DNA of 13,691 nt, from NCBI GenBank assembly GCA_016302405.1, contig JAEDNR010000048.1, forward strand, positions 1 to 13,691. Reading direction: 5' to 3'. The position numbers and the translations under genes were made by a program. Below the pieces are notes generated by a model. The model ran no database searches. It was not told the origin of the DNA and was given only the letters and a program-made list of their open reading frames with translations. Shown here piece by piece: positions 1 through 7,953 of this stretch; the stretch's first letter is position 1; each line of letters begins with the position of its first letter. Source of the DNA: Oscillospiraceae bacterium. GTDB taxonomy: Bacteria; Bacillota; Clostridia; Oscillospirales; Oscillospiraceae.

Positions 1-10
1 TGGTGCAAAA

Positions 11-30
11 GATCCGCTGAGATCCGCTGA
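11..30. repeat. 10-bp perfect tandem duplication downstream of the HAD gene
   Basis: The unit GATCCGCTGA occurs twice back to back, 20 bp past the stop codon of the HAD gene. The preceding bases TGGTGCAAAAGA also occur at 3770-3781 inside an intergenic repeat element, so this end of the window may run into another element of that kind. No terminator hairpin is visible in the first 50 bases. Its function is unknown. Confidence 0.5.
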
Positions 31-50
31 CGCAATTGTGCGGTGTTGCC

Positions 51-668
51 TTAGGCTTCTACCGGAATACCGGCTTTCCGGAGCTCCCGGCGCAGCCTGG
101 GCACATCGCCGTAGAAAACCGTGCCGGAAAGACCCGCTTCCGCGGCCCCCTCCACATTGGCGGGAGCGTCGTCCACAAAGAAGCACTCCTCCGCTTTCAG
201 GCCGAACCGGGAAAGCAGCGCTTCAAAAATCTCGTGCTGGGGCTTCAGGAGCCGTTCCTCCGCCGAGACCATCAGGCCGTCAAAGCACTCCGACCCCGGG
301 ATCCGGGGGAAATACTCCCGCAGCTTTCGATTGGCGTTGGACAGCAGATAGATCTGCATTCCCAGCCCTTTCAGCTCGACCAGCAGCGCCGCCATGCCCT
401 CCATGGGCACCAGGGTCCATTCATCCCAGCGGGTGACGATCTCCCGTACGCAGGGATGCAGGCGCTCCGGCAGTCTGGAGCAGACGGCTTCGATGACCTC
501 CCCGTGGGTCATGCTGCCTCGGTCCAGCCTGACCCATTCCACGCTCTGAAACAGCTCCCGCAGGACCATATTCTCCTCCTCCGGGGTCAGGTGAAAGGGC
601 TCCAAAAGCACATGGGGGGTCCAGTGAATCAGCACCTGGCCCATATCGAAAACAACATTGCGGATCAT
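51..668 (-). CDS. HAD-superfamily phosphatase, YihX-like (subfamily IA)
   Basis: This 205-aa cytoplasmic HAD hydrolase is predicted to remove phosphate from a small phosphorylated metabolite through an aspartyl-phosphate intermediate. Motif I is FDMGQVL with nucleophile Asp8. Motif II is LLSNAN (Ser110). The motif III lysine is in LLKP (Lys142). Motif IV is FFVDDAPAN with Asp166-Asp167. A small helical cap follows motif I. The DxG form of motif I, the SNxN segment and the DDxxxNxEGA ending resemble E. coli YihX (about 199 aa), a glucose-1-phosphate phosphatase; that family match is from memory and no search was run. Its ATG overlaps the permease stop codon as ATGA, so the two are probably translationally coupled and the phosphatase likely acts on the imported substrate. 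PhnX phosphonatase is unlikely, because that family is longer (about 270 aa) with a different cap. The fold is secure; the substrate is an inference. Confidence 0.9.
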   Translation of the reverse strand: MIRNVVFDMGQVLIHWTPHVLLEPFHLTPEEENMVLRELFQSVEWVRLDRGSMTHGEVIEAVCSRLPERLHPCVREIVTRWDEWTLVPMEGMAALLVELKGLGMQIYLLSNANRKLREYFPRIPGSECFDGLMVSAEERLLKPQHEIFEALLSRFGLKAEECFFVDDAPANVEGAAEAGLSGTVFYGDVPRLRRELRKAGIPVEA

Positions 669-2572
669 TTTACACCACGCTCCAATTCTTTCTTACGGAA
701 TATTCCGGCAAATTTTTCCCGGCGCTTCCGGCGGCGGTCCCGGATCTCCAGCCGCTCACCCAGATCCCGGCTGCCCACGCCGTAGACCAGGTACAGAATA
801 ATGCCGGACACGATCATGATAAACACCGTACTGGCGCACCGCCGTCCGGAGGCGTTCACGTTGTAGCCGTACATGCCTTCCTCGGCGCACATGCTCTGGA
901 TGACCATGGCGTAAGTGGTGCCGTAGGAGCTGGCAAAGGTGGCGGACATGTCGTACTCCGTAAACAGGGCATTAAAGTTCAGGGCAAATACCGCCATCAC
1001 ACTGGGCAGAATGATGGGCAGCTTGACCTTCAGGAAGGTCATCACCTGACTGGAGCCCAGGTTCCGGGCCGCGTCCTCCAATTCCTCGTCGATGGCGTAA
1101 AAGCTGGCCTTGATCATGCGCAGGGAGAAAGGCAGCTTCGTCACGGTGTAGGCCATGATGATGAGCAGCCGCACGTTCTGGGCGTAGTACAGATTTTTGC
1201 ACCCCACATAGAACACGCTTTCGGAGTTGAAGAAGGTCCGGTAGGAGTAGCAGATCAGGATGGTGGGCAGCAGCCAGGGGAAGAGCAGGCTGTATTCCAG
1301 CACCTTGCCGCTTGCCTTTTTCCGGTTCTTGAAAATATAGTTGCAGGCAACCACCACAATGATACAGGCCAGAGCCGCCGCCACGGCGGACATGACGAAG
1401 CTGAGCTTGATGCCCCCCAGGGTGGCTTCGTTGGAGAACAGACCCGAGATGGCACCCTTGCGCAGCTTGTAGGTGCCCCGGGAGGTCAGATACTCGTAGT
1501 CCCGGGAGCCGAAGAAGTTCAGCATCGTCCAGGAGGTCAGGTCCAGAGTCTTCATCCTTATGGCCTTGTAGGTCTGGAAGGAGAACAGGACGATCATGAC
1601 CACAGGGGTCATGTAGATAATGAAGAGGATGTAGGCGTAAATGTGGGCAAGGATATTGCCCGCCTTGCTGGTGATTTTCTGCTTTTGCAGCTTAGCCTTG
1701 GTCTTGGACACGGACAGGTAGTGGCCCTTGGACTCGTAGGCTGTCAGCACCGTGAGCAGGACGATGGTAAAGATGGCAAGGATCACGGACAGCAGCGCCG
1801 CCCGGGCCTGGGGGAATGCCTCATCCGCGGTCGACGACCCTGCCAGACGGACGATCTCCGGGTTGATGGAGTCGTAGCCCAGCAGCGTGGGGGCGGACAT
1901 GGCACACAGGCCGGTGATAAAGGTCATGACGGTGAGGGAGAACATGGTTGGCACCAGGGTCGGAAATACCACCTTGAGAAGCACCTTGAAGGGCTTTGCG
2001 CCCATGTTCCGGGCAGCCTCCACGGTGTTGTAGTCAATGCCCCGGATGGCGTTGCGCAGGAACAGGGCGTGGTTACTGGTGCAGGCGAAGGTCATGGTGA
2101 ACAGCACCGCCCGGAAGCCGGAAAACCAGTCCTTGTTCATGTTGGGGAAAATCTTTACCAGCTGGGTGGTGATGATGCCGTCGCTGTCGTACAGGAACAG
2201 ATACCCGGTGACGAGAGCCACGCCGGAGTAGATCATGGTGGTCATATAGCCCAGCCGGAGAATCCGCGCGCCCTTGATGTCAAAATACTCCGTCAGAAGC
2301 ACGATGGACACGCCCACAATGTTCACGGTGACCACCAGGCACACCGCAAGCTTCAGGGAATTCCACACATACCTGCCCATGCTGCCCGCGAAGAAGAACC
2401 GGATGACCGCGAAGGGGTCCCGGCTGCCGTCGGGGCTCACCGTGGTAAAAACACTGGTCAGGGTATTGAAGCAGGGCACCAGCATGAATCCCACAAAGAG
2501 GTACAGATACAGGAGAAAGCCTATGGCCTTGGGGATGGTGTCCCGGCCCAGGCGGATGGGCTTCTTTTTCAT
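665..2572 (-). CDS. ABC transporter permease, fused double-domain (FbpB/AfuB type)
   Basis: This 635-aa integral membrane protein is the translocation channel of a binding-protein-dependent importer. Two BPD_transp_1 halves are fused in one chain. The first (about 15-280) has its EAA loop at 184-207 (VEAARNMGAKPFKV, then FPTLVP). The second (about 308-605) has its EAA loop at 499-523 (EDAARNLGSSQVMTF, then LPIILP). These loops dock on the ATPase. Fusion of both halves is the norm for ferric-iron and sugar-phosphate importers of this family, so one gene supplies the whole channel. A hydrophilic stretch of about 60 residues (330-390) early in the second half is probably extracytoplasmic, and the C-terminus is a very basic tail (about 600-635). 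The ATG overlaps the ATPase stop as ATGA, and an AGGAGGG ribosome site lies at 2582-2588. The HAD gene overlaps its own stop the same way. Substrate cannot be read from the sequence. Confidence 0.95.
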   Translation of the reverse strand: MKKKPIRLGRDTIPKAIGFLLYLYLFVGFMLVPCFNTLTSVFTTVSPDGSRDPFAVIRFFFAGSMGRYVWNSLKLAVCLVVTVNIVGVSIVLLTEYFDIKGARILRLGYMTTMIYSGVALVTGYLFLYDSDGIITTQLVKIFPNMNKDWFSGFRAVLFTMTFACTSNHALFLRNAIRGIDYNTVEAARNMGAKPFKVLLKVVFPTLVPTMFSLTVMTFITGLCAMSAPTLLGYDSINPEIVRLAGSSTADEAFPQARAALLSVILAIFTIVLLTVLTAYESKGHYLSVSKTKAKLQKQKITSKAGNILAHIYAYILFIIYMTPVVMIVLFSFQTYKAIRMKTLDLTSWTMLNFFGSRDYEYLTSRGTYKLRKGAISGLFSNEATLGGIKLSFVMSAVAAALACIIVVVACNYIFKNRKKASGKVLEYSLLFPWLLPTILICYSYRTFFNSESVFYVGCKNLYYAQNVRLLIIMAYTVTKLPFSLRMIKASFYAIDEELEDAARNLGSSQVMTFLKVKLPIILPSVMAVFALNFNALFTEYDMSATFASSYGTTYAMVIQSMCAEEGMYGYNVNASGRRCASTVFIMIVSGIILYLVYGVGSRDLGERLEIRDRRRKRREKFAGIFRKKELERGVK

Positions 2573-3600
2573 TGGGCATCGCCCTCCTGTGCGGGAGGAT
2601 AGGCCATCACATCCCGGGGATTCAGCACCGCTTTCACGGTTTCGCCGGGCTCATAGATGTTGATGCCGTCGTTTTTCTCAATGACTTTGATGACCTGGCT
2701 GCCCAGATTGATGTAATACTTGATGTACAGGCCGTAATACTCCCGGCTTTCCACCCTGCCCTCCAGCACCACATCGGTTTCCTTGGGGGGCACGTTCACA
2801 TGGATCCGTTCCAGGCGGATATAGTTGTGCATTTTGGTGTCCGCGCCCAGGGCACGGCTGACTTCCTCGCCCAGGCGGTTGATGTCGCCGATAAAATTGC
2901 ACACAAACTCCGTGGCGGAGTGATTATAGACTTCGTTGGGGGTGCCGATCTGCTCGATGTAGCCCTTGTTGAATACCGCGATCCGGTCGGAGAGGGTCAG
3001 GGCTTCCTCCTGGTCGTGGGTGACATAGATGGTGGTGATGCCGAATTCCTTCTGCATCCGCTTCAGCTCATTGCGCAGCTGAACCCGGAGCTTGGCGTCC
3101 AGGTTGGAAAGGGGCTCGTCCATGCAGATGATGGCGGGGCCGGTGACCAGCGCCCGGGCAATGGCTACCCGCTGCTGCTGTCCGCCGGAAAGCTGGGACA
3201 CGGCTTTCTGAAGCTGCTCGTCGGTAAGATCCACTTTTTTCGCGATCTCCCGGACCCGCTTGTCGATTTCCGTCTTTTTCAGCTTCTTCACTTTCAGTCC
3301 GAAAGCGATGTTGTCGTAAACGGTCATGGTAGGGAACAGGGCATAGCTCTGAAACACGATGCCGATGTTCCGGTCCTCGATGGGAACGTGGGTGATGTCC
3401 CGGTCCTTGACCCGGACGGACCCGGAAACCGGGTCAATAAAGCCGGTAATGGTGCGCAGGGTGGTGGTCTTTCCGCAGCCGGAGGGGCCAAGGAAGGTAA
3501 AGAACTCCCCCTCATGCACATCTACATTGATATTGTGCAGGGCCTCGAAGTTTCCAAAGCGGACCACGATATTGTCTAGCTGGATCATTTTCTCATTCAT
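2569..3600 (-). CDS. ABC importer ATP-binding protein (FbpC/AfuC/PotA-like)
   Basis: This 343-aa cytoplasmic ATPase powers the adjacent permease. It has Walker [10 protein letters not shown] (38-46), Q-loop Gln84 in VFQSYALFP, signature LSGGQQQR (137-144), Walker B IICMDE (157-162, catalytic Glu162), D-loop SNLD (165-168) and H-loop His195 in THDQEEA. Every catalytic element is intact. Residues about 245-343 form a TOBE-like regulatory domain, as in the CUT1/iron/spermidine class of import ATPases. The stop overlaps the permease start by ATGA. The start chosen is the first ATG, preceded by AAAGGG about 9 nt away; a second in-frame ATG at codon 5 is possible. The ~400-bp gap from the binding-protein gene holds a hairpin and a repeat element, so the ATPase may be transcribed at a lower level than the binding protein or from its own promoter. 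Confidence 0.95.
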   Translation of the reverse strand: MNEKMIQLDNIVVRFGNFEALHNINVDVHEGEFFTFLGPSGCGKTTTLRTITGFIDPVSGSVRVKDRDITHVPIEDRNIGIVFQSYALFPTMTVYDNIAFGLKVKKLKKTEIDKRVREIAKKVDLTDEQLQKAVSQLSGGQQQRVAIARALVTGPAIICMDEPLSNLDAKLRVQLRNELKRMQKEFGITTIYVTHDQEEALTLSDRIAVFNKGYIEQIGTPNEVYNHSATEFVCNFIGDINRLGEEVSRALGADTKMHNYIRLERIHVNVPPKETDVVLEGRVESREYYGLYIKYYINLGSQVIKVIEKNDGINIYEPGETVKAVLNPRDVMAYPPAQEGDAQ

Positions 3601-3661
3601 GCGGCGGCACCCTTTCTTGTTCGTAGGCTTCTTTTTTTGAATATCGACCTAACGCAACGAA

Positions 3662-3906
3662 CAGATAAATTGGAATTTGGCGAATTCCCGGTCATTGCGA
3701 GCCAGTTCGCTTTCCTGGCGTGGCAATCCCCCGGTTAGAAGCACCACTTTTCGTTAACAAACTATGGAAATGGTGCAAAAGAGCGGTATGTATGACGATA
3801 GGCTGCCCGGAATTCGATGGAGATTCCCACACCAGTGTGCGCACTGGTTCGGAATGACAGTGTTGTTCGGGGCCCGCACTTCCCTCTACAAATTCCAATT
3901 TGTCTG
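3662..3906. repeat. Inverted-repeat (MITE-like) intergenic element between binding-protein and ATPase genes
   Basis: The outer ends are a near-perfect inverted pair: CAGATAAATTGGAATTT at 3662-3678 on the plus strand and CAGACAAATTGGAATTT at 3890-3906 on the minus strand. Inside are two imperfect palindromes. One (about 3691-3730) is built on TCATTGCGAGCCAG and CTGGCGTGGCAATCC. The other (about 3824-3859) is built on ATTCCCACACCAGTG and CACTGGTTCGGAATGA, with a CCAGTG/CACTGG hairpin at its core. Palindromes of this type are scattered repeats in gut Clostridia (recalled, not searched). No transposase is present and the overlapping small ORFs are not credible genes. It would be either a non-autonomous mobile element or a nest of REP-like units. 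Exact ends and target duplication were not determined. Confidence 0.7.
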
Positions 3907-3957
3907 TTTGCCTTGCTGTCCCGATAAGCATAATCACATAGATTCAAATAAACCGAT

Positions 3958-3982
3958 GGCGAGCCGGGGAAACCGGCTCGCC
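3958..3982 (-). terminator. GC-rich hairpin downstream of the binding-protein gene
   Basis: The sequence GGCGAGCCGG-GGAAA-CCGGCTCGCC is a perfect 10-bp stem with a 5-nt loop, starting 17 bp past the binding-protein stop. On the transcript it is followed by ATCGGTTTATTTG, a weak U-tract, so it may be a partial terminator or an RNA 3'-end stabiliser. Either would let the binding protein accumulate above the transporter, a common arrangement for ABC importers. Confidence 0.6.
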
Positions 3983-3999
3983 AATGGATGCGGAAAAGA

Positions 4000-5301
4000 T
4001 TAACCGGCAGACTGGGTCAGGGCGGCCCAATCCAGGTTGTCCCAATCGGGCTCGGCGGAGGCGGAAGCGTCATCCTTCCAGAAGAAGCCCAGGTTGGTCA
4101 TGATGTTGGTCCACTCGGCGCTGTGGGCGGCAACATACTCGGCGTAGGTCAGATCGGTGCCCTCCACGGTGGACCGGGCAAAGTTCTTCAGCGTGTAGAT
4201 GGCGGGCACGCCGTCGGGGTACAGGATGGAGGCAGCGCCCTGGTTGCAGGGATAGGAGTCGAACTCGTCGCCCCAGGCAGCCTGGGTCTCAGCGGAACCG
4301 AACCACTCGGCAAAGGCCTTGACAGCCTCGGTCTGCTCCTCGGTCCGGCCGGCCTTGTCCAGGATGCCGATGTACTCGGCGATGTAGTAGGTGCCGTCGT
4401 CGATGTCCACAAGGGCCCAGTTCTCAGGCTCCATGGTGCCCTTCAGAGGATTGGCAGAGCCTTCCGCGGCGGCGTCGATCTTGCCGTACAGGGAGGAGGA
4501 GTAGAAGGTGGAGACCTGGACATCGCCCTTGTTCAGAGGATCGAAGCCGTACTTGTAGTCGTCGCCGCCGAACTTACCGCCTTCGCAGTACTTCCACAGA
4601 GTCTTCCAGCCGTCCACGGTGATGCCGCCGGCAGGAGAGGCAGGATCGGTAAAGGCATAGAGCATAGCGGAGTTGATGTTGGAGTTGGTGGTGCCGCCGA
4701 CCTTGTTCTGACGGTACCAGGTGTAGCCGCAGTCCACGATGTCAGCCCAGTGCTGGAAGTGGAGCTCCTGGCCATTGGTGCCCAGCTCGTCGGTCCGGTA
4801 CAGCATCAGCACGTTCTGGATAACGAGGCCGTAGGCCTGGCCGGGGTAAGCGTACTCGCCCACCTGGTCAGCCCAGGAGGGAGTCCAGTCCACCAGGGAC
4901 AGGTTCTCGTACTGGCCCTTGACAACCTGGCTCCAACGGGTCTCGTTGAGGCCGAAGAGGATGTCGCCGTCCTTGTTCTCGTTGGCGGCCTGGATGGCGG
5001 CCACGTCGCCGGAGATGACGGAGTTGTCGTCAATGGAGATGGTGAAGCCGGCGTCCTTGGCCTCGTTGATCAGCCAGGTGGTACGCTCGGTGGAGTTGGA
5101 GTTGGAGTAAATCCGGATGGTGTAGCCGGAGTAATCCTTGGGCTCTTCCACAACGGGTTCCGTCTCGACGGGTGCCTCAGTCTCCTTGGGAGCTTCGGTA
5201 GCGGGAGCAGGATCGTCCCGAACGGGCTCCTTGGAATCGGCACAGGCGGCCAGAGACAGGATCATGCAGGCAGCCAGCAGCAGCGCAAGCAGTTTTTTCA
5301 T
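4000..5301 (-). CDS. Extracellular solute-binding lipoprotein of the ABC importer (Fbp/Afu-type family)
   Basis: This 433-aa protein captures substrate outside the cell and delivers it to the downstream permease. A lipoprotein signal peptide (MKKLLALLLAACMILSLAAC) ends in the lipobox LAAC with Cys20 as the lipidated residue. An acidic, Thr/Glu/Pro-rich tether follows (about 25-55, with repeated TEAP/ETE units). The mature domain starts YTIRIYSNSN and has the family layout: a GDILFGLNE strand-turn near residue 120, a central hinge, then the closing lobe with a DDGTYYIAEYIGILDKAG segment and a helix containing AFAEWFGSAETQ. It is longer than classical ferric-binding FbpA (about 310-340 aa), and I cannot assign iron-ligand tyrosines with confidence. 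The sequence GGAG lies about 10 nt before the ATG. The promoter region holds several palindromes. The sensor operon ends just upstream, which suggests direct control by its response regulator. The substrate may be a sugar phosphate (inference). Confidence 0.9.
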   Translation of the reverse strand: MKKLLALLLAACMILSLAACADSKEPVRDDPAPATEAPKETEAPVETEPVVEEPKDYSGYTIRIYSNSNSTERTTWLINEAKDAGFTISIDDNSVISGDVAAIQAANENKDGDILFGLNETRWSQVVKGQYENLSLVDWTPSWADQVGEYAYPGQAYGLVIQNVLMLYRTDELGTNGQELHFQHWADIVDCGYTWYRQNKVGGTTNSNINSAMLYAFTDPASPAGGITVDGWKTLWKYCEGGKFGGDDYKYGFDPLNKGDVQVSTFYSSSLYGKIDAAAEGSANPLKGTMEPENWALVDIDDGTYYIAEYIGILDKAGRTEEQTEAVKAFAEWFGSAETQAAWGDEFDSYPCNQGAASILYPDGVPAIYTLKNFARSTVEGTDLTYAEYVAAHSAEWTNIMTNLGFFWKDDASASAEPDWDNLDWAALTQSAG

Positions 5302-5336
5302 GATACATCTTCTCCTTTTTGATTTTGGGGAGTGTT

Positions 5337-5385
5337 CCCCGGTTACCTATATTATATAGGAGAAGCCCTAAAAAAGGGAACCGGG
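5337..5385 (-). promoter_or_regulatory. Putative promoter/operator of the binding-protein gene
   Basis: A TATAAT -10 hexamer sits inside a 7-1-7 palindrome, CCTATATTATATAGG (5346-5360). An outer inverted pair CCCGGTT (5338-5344) and AACCGGG (5379-5385) flanks it. A third small inverted repeat, CCCTAAAAAAGGG, lies at 5366-5378. No good -35 hexamer is found at 16-18 bp, as expected for an activator-dependent promoter. The leader also holds GGGGA-GTGT-TCCCC (5327-5340). The likely activator is the AraC-type regulator encoded immediately upstream (inference). Confidence 0.5.
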
Positions 5386-5432
5386 CAATTCTGCGATTCT
5401 TTTGAAATACCTGTCAAATAGAACGAGCGATT

Positions 5433-5456
5433 ACAAAAACAGAGCTACGTTTTTGT
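5433..5456 (-). terminator. AT-rich hairpin after the response-regulator gene
   Basis: The arms ACAAAAAC and GTTTTTGT form a perfect 8-bp inverted repeat with an 8-nt loop, about 50 bp past the response-regulator stop. The stem is weak and the downstream U-tract is poor, so this would be a leaky terminator at best, or a regulatory site for the next gene. A second perfect inverted repeat, GACGCGT-CA-ACGCGTC (5490-5505), overlaps the regulator's stop codon. Confidence 0.35.
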
Positions 5457-5503
5457 GCAGTTTTTACAATATCCGACAGAGGCTGCCGGGACGCGTCAAC
5501 GCG

Positions 5504-6265
5504 TCATCCGCTGACCGCCGAACCGCTCCTGTCCTGGTACTCCGACGGGGACATGCCCGCCACCTTTTTAAAGGTGGAACTGAAATAGGTCACATCCCGG
5601 TAGCCCACCTGCTCCGCCACCTCATAGACCTTGCACCGGCAGTCCCGCAGCAGCTCCATGGCTTTCTGGATCCGGTACTGGGTAAGATAGGAAAGCACCG
5701 TGTAGCTGGTCTCCTTCTTGAACACATGGCTCAGGTGCCCCTCGCTGACCCCCAGGCTGTCGGCAATGGTGGTGATGCTGATGTCGGCATCGGAATAGTG
5801 GTCGGCAATGTAGGCCATAGCCTGGAGCACATATTTGCTCTTGTCCCCCCGGGCCAGGCGCATGCTCTCCGGCAGCAGGGAGCCGGAGGGAGCCTCAGAC
5901 TGCTGGCGCACTCGCTGGATGGCGGCGATCAGTTCCTGGTCCCGGAAGGGCTTGAGCAGGTAGTCCACCGCCCCCAGCTGCAGCGCCGCCCGGGCGTACT
6001 CAAACTCGCTGTAGGCTGTGAGCAGGATCACCTGGGCCTTGCAGCCCCGGGCCCGCAGCTGGGTCAGCATCTCAATGCCGTCCATTTTCGGCATGCGCAC
6101 ATCGGTGATAATCAGGTTGGGGTTATAGCGCTCCACCGCTTCCAGGCCCTCCAGCCCGTTGGTAGCCTCTCCCGCCACCACGCAGTCCATTTTCCCCCAG
6201 TCCACGCCCAGAATGATGCCTTTGCGGACGGTGGATTCATCGTCCACCACAAGAACTTTCAGCAT
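5504..6265 (-). CDS. Response regulator, YesN-like, AraC-type DNA-binding output
   Basis: This 253-aa cytoplasmic transcription regulator has an N-terminal receiver domain (about 1-120) with acidic pocket Asp8-Asp9, phospho-acceptor Asp55 (ITDVRMP), Thr83 and Lys105 (LLKPF). The C-terminal AraC/XylS domain (about 150-248) contains two helix-turn-helix units: ITTIADSLGVSEGHLSHVFK, and the segment with YEVAEQVGYRD leading to the family ending SSTFKKVAGMSPSEYQ. Proteins of this class usually activate transport genes near them. The gene starts inside the end of the kinase gene (7-bp overlap), with GGAGGG as ribosome site at 6273-6278, so the two are coupled. Every residue needed for phosphorylation is present. 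Its probable target is the palindromic promoter at 5337-5385 (inference from position). Confidence 0.95.
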   Translation of the reverse strand: MLKVLVVDDESTVRKGIILGVDWGKMDCVVAGEATNGLEGLEAVERYNPNLIITDVRMPKMDGIEMLTQLRARGCKAQVILLTAYSEFEYARAALQLGAVDYLLKPFRDQELIAAIQRVRQQSEAPSGSLLPESMRLARGDKSKYVLQAMAYIADHYSDADISITTIADSLGVSEGHLSHVFKKETSYTVLSYLTQYRIQKAMELLRDCRCKVYEVAEQVGYRDVTYFSSTFKKVAGMSPSEYQDRSGSAVSG

Positions 6266-7953
6266 GGGATACCCTCCTCTCTTTTTCGCAGGGGCAGTCG
6301 GATCATGACGCGGCTGCCCTGGCCCGGGGCGCTGGCGGCGCTGACACCGTAGCCCTGCCCATAGTGAAGCCGCAGGATCTGATTCACATTGTATAGCCCC
6401 AGGTGCTTCCCCGGCTCCCCGCCGGATTTGAGCTTCCCCAGGGTTTCCGTTGGGATGCCGCAGCCGTTGTCCTGGACGCAGATAACAAGGTCTCCGGTTT
6501 CTTCCCAGGCGGTAATCTTGATGTAGCCCTCGGTCTGATCCGCTACGCCGTGGATGATGGCGTTCTCCACCAAAGGCTGGAGGACCAGCTTGGGAAGCTC
6601 GCAGTGCTGGAACCGTTCCTCCACATCGATCTCACAGGCAAACCGGTCTTCAAACCGGATGTACTGGATCTCCAGATACCGGTCAATGAATTCCAGTTCC
6701 TCCTCCAACGTGACAAATTCCGCCTGGGAGATGCTGAACCGGAGCAGGGCGGCAAGATCCGTAGCCAGCTCCGCGATCTGGGGCACCTGATGGGTCACCC
6801 CCAGCCACTTCATGGAGTCCAGGGTGTTGTAGAGGAAATGGGGATTTAACTGGGCCTGCATCATCCGGATCCGGGTTTCGTTCAGCTCCCGCTGGTGCTC
6901 CACGGACCGCTCCAGATTGGCCCGGTACTCCCGGGTCATTTGGTTAAAGGAATGGGCAAGCTTTCCCAGCTCGTCCACCCGTTTTGTCTGCAGCTGCACC
7001 GTCAGGTCCCCCTCCATGACCCGGCCCATGGCCCGGCCCAGCCGGTCCACCGGCTCGGACAGGTTGCCGCTGAGCCACCGGGCGCACAGCAGGCACAGCC
7101 CCAGACTCAAAAGCCCCAGCATCAAACTGGTCAGGTAGAACGCCCCCAGGACCGGAGCGGAAAACACCAGGCTCTGCCGGAGCACCAGAGTCATCCCGGT
7201 GGTGTCATCCACCATCAGATAGTACCGGCACTCCCCGGTACCGTCCACCCCCGTGTCCTCCCCGGAAAGAAGCCTTACCCGCAGGGACGCGGCGCAGCTT
7301 TCCGCCGCCGCGGGCCGGGAGCCGTAGGCCAGCTCCCACTGGCGCGTTAAAAGCAGCAGGTCCTCGGTGCCCCCCAGCGCCCCGGAAAACAGATGATCCA
7401 GGTCGTCATGGCGCACCGTAAAGACAATATACCCCAGAATACTGCCGTCGTAGCTGCGCACCGCCCGGGCCGCCCGGAAGGCCGCGTCTTCCTCGGCGCC
7501 GATGCGGTAGGCAAGGGAAGCGGACTGCCCCGCCCGGCGGAGCACGCCCCAGTAGGGAAGAAAGCTTCCCCGGTCCGTGGTTTCCGTAGAATCACACAGC
7601 GATCCGTCGGGCAGGCAGATGTCCACCCGGCAGTAACGGCGCAGTTCCTCCGTTTCCCGGAACAGAACCTGATAGAGAATCCGGGAGTCCCCGCTGCCCC
7701 GGCGCAGAACGCTGTGGACCACCGTGCTTCTTGCCAGGGTCTCGGCCACCCGGTTCATCTGACCGGTCAGCTCACACAGCCGGTCATGGCTGTCTGTAAG
7801 CATTTCCTCCGCCGAAAGGCTTTGATCCCTGCCCGTCTGCCGCACCTGGTAGCTCAGCAGCAGAATATTACTCAGGAGAATGGGCAGCAGGGTAATCAGC
7901 ATAACGGAGGCAAAAATCCGGTTTCGGAAGGATTTACGGATCCAATCGATCAT
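6259..7953 (-). CDS. Sensor histidine kinase, YesM/LytS-type (HisKA_6 family)
   Basis: This 564-aa membrane kinase is predicted to phosphorylate the downstream regulator. It has TM1 (about 12-34), a ~230-residue extracellular domain (35-263), TM2 (about 264-291), HAMP (about 293-346), the phospho-acceptor segment QLNPHFLYNTLD with His372, and an ATPase domain with N-box VENAIIHG (Asn464), G1 DNGCGI (Asp495) and G2 GLYNVNQIL (about 519). I chose the ATG at 7953 rather than the one nine codons earlier. It has GGGAGG at 7961-7966 with a 7-nt spacing and forms an ATGA overlap with the stop of the preceding lipoprotein gene. That overlap, and the large external domain, suggest the lipoprotein is its extracellular signal-binding partner. 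The HptS kinase of S. aureus works with a binding protein in this way (established for that system; extension here is inference). Confidence 0.95.
   Translation of the reverse strand: MIDWIRKSFRNRIFASVMLITLLPILLSNILLLSYQVRQTGRDQSLSAEEMLTDSHDRLCELTGQMNRVAETLARSTVVHSVLRRGSGDSRILYQVLFRETEELRRYCRVDICLPDGSLCDSTETTDRGSFLPYWGVLRRAGQSASLAYRIGAEEDAAFRAARAVRSYDGSILGYIVFTVRHDDLDHLFSGALGGTEDLLLLTRQWELAYGSRPAAAESCAASLRVRLLSGEDTGVDGTGECRYYLMVDDTTGMTLVLRQSLVFSAPVLGAFYLTSLMLGLLSLGLCLLCARWLSGNLSEPVDRLGRAMGRVMEGDLTVQLQTKRVDELGKLAHSFNQMTREYRANLERSVEHQRELNETRIRMMQAQLNPHFLYNTLDSMKWLGVTHQVPQIAELATDLAALLRFSISQAEFVTLEEELEFIDRYLEIQYIRFEDRFACEIDVEERFQHCELPKLVLQPLVENAIIHGVADQTEGYIKITAWEETGDLVICVQDNGCGIPTETLGKLKSGGEPGKHLGLYNVNQILRLHYGQGYGVSAASAPGQGSRVMIRLPLRKREEGIPC

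Noticed and set aside
51..668. HAD gene as phosphonoacetaldehyde hydrolase (PhnX) with an aminoethylphosphonate importer
   Set aside because: The protein is about 60 residues too short and has the YihX-type motif pattern; a phosphonate importer remains a weaker alternative for the transporter itself.
1643..2602. 319-codon plus-strand open frame opposite the permease
   Set aside because: Composition is low-complexity His/Gly/Gln, and the opposite strand encodes a convincing membrane protein with both EAA loops.
2572..3579. 335-codon plus-strand open frame opposite the ATPase
   Set aside because: It mirrors a complete ABC ATPase and lacks any family motif.
3692..4003. Small ORFs of 61-81 codons in the gap between binding-protein and ATPase genes
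   Set aside because: They consist of palindromic repeat sequence in several frames and have no plausible ribosome sites or domains.
3988..5322. 444-codon plus-strand open frame opposite the binding-protein gene
   Set aside because: It is antisense to a clear lipoprotein with signal peptide; the translation is Gly/Val-rich without family motifs, as expected from the complementary frame of a GC-rich gene.
5399..5417. TTGACA (minus strand, 5412-5417) as the -35 of the transporter promoter
   Set aside because: No -10-like hexamer occurs 16-18 bp downstream, and it is about 50 bp from the clear TATAAT.
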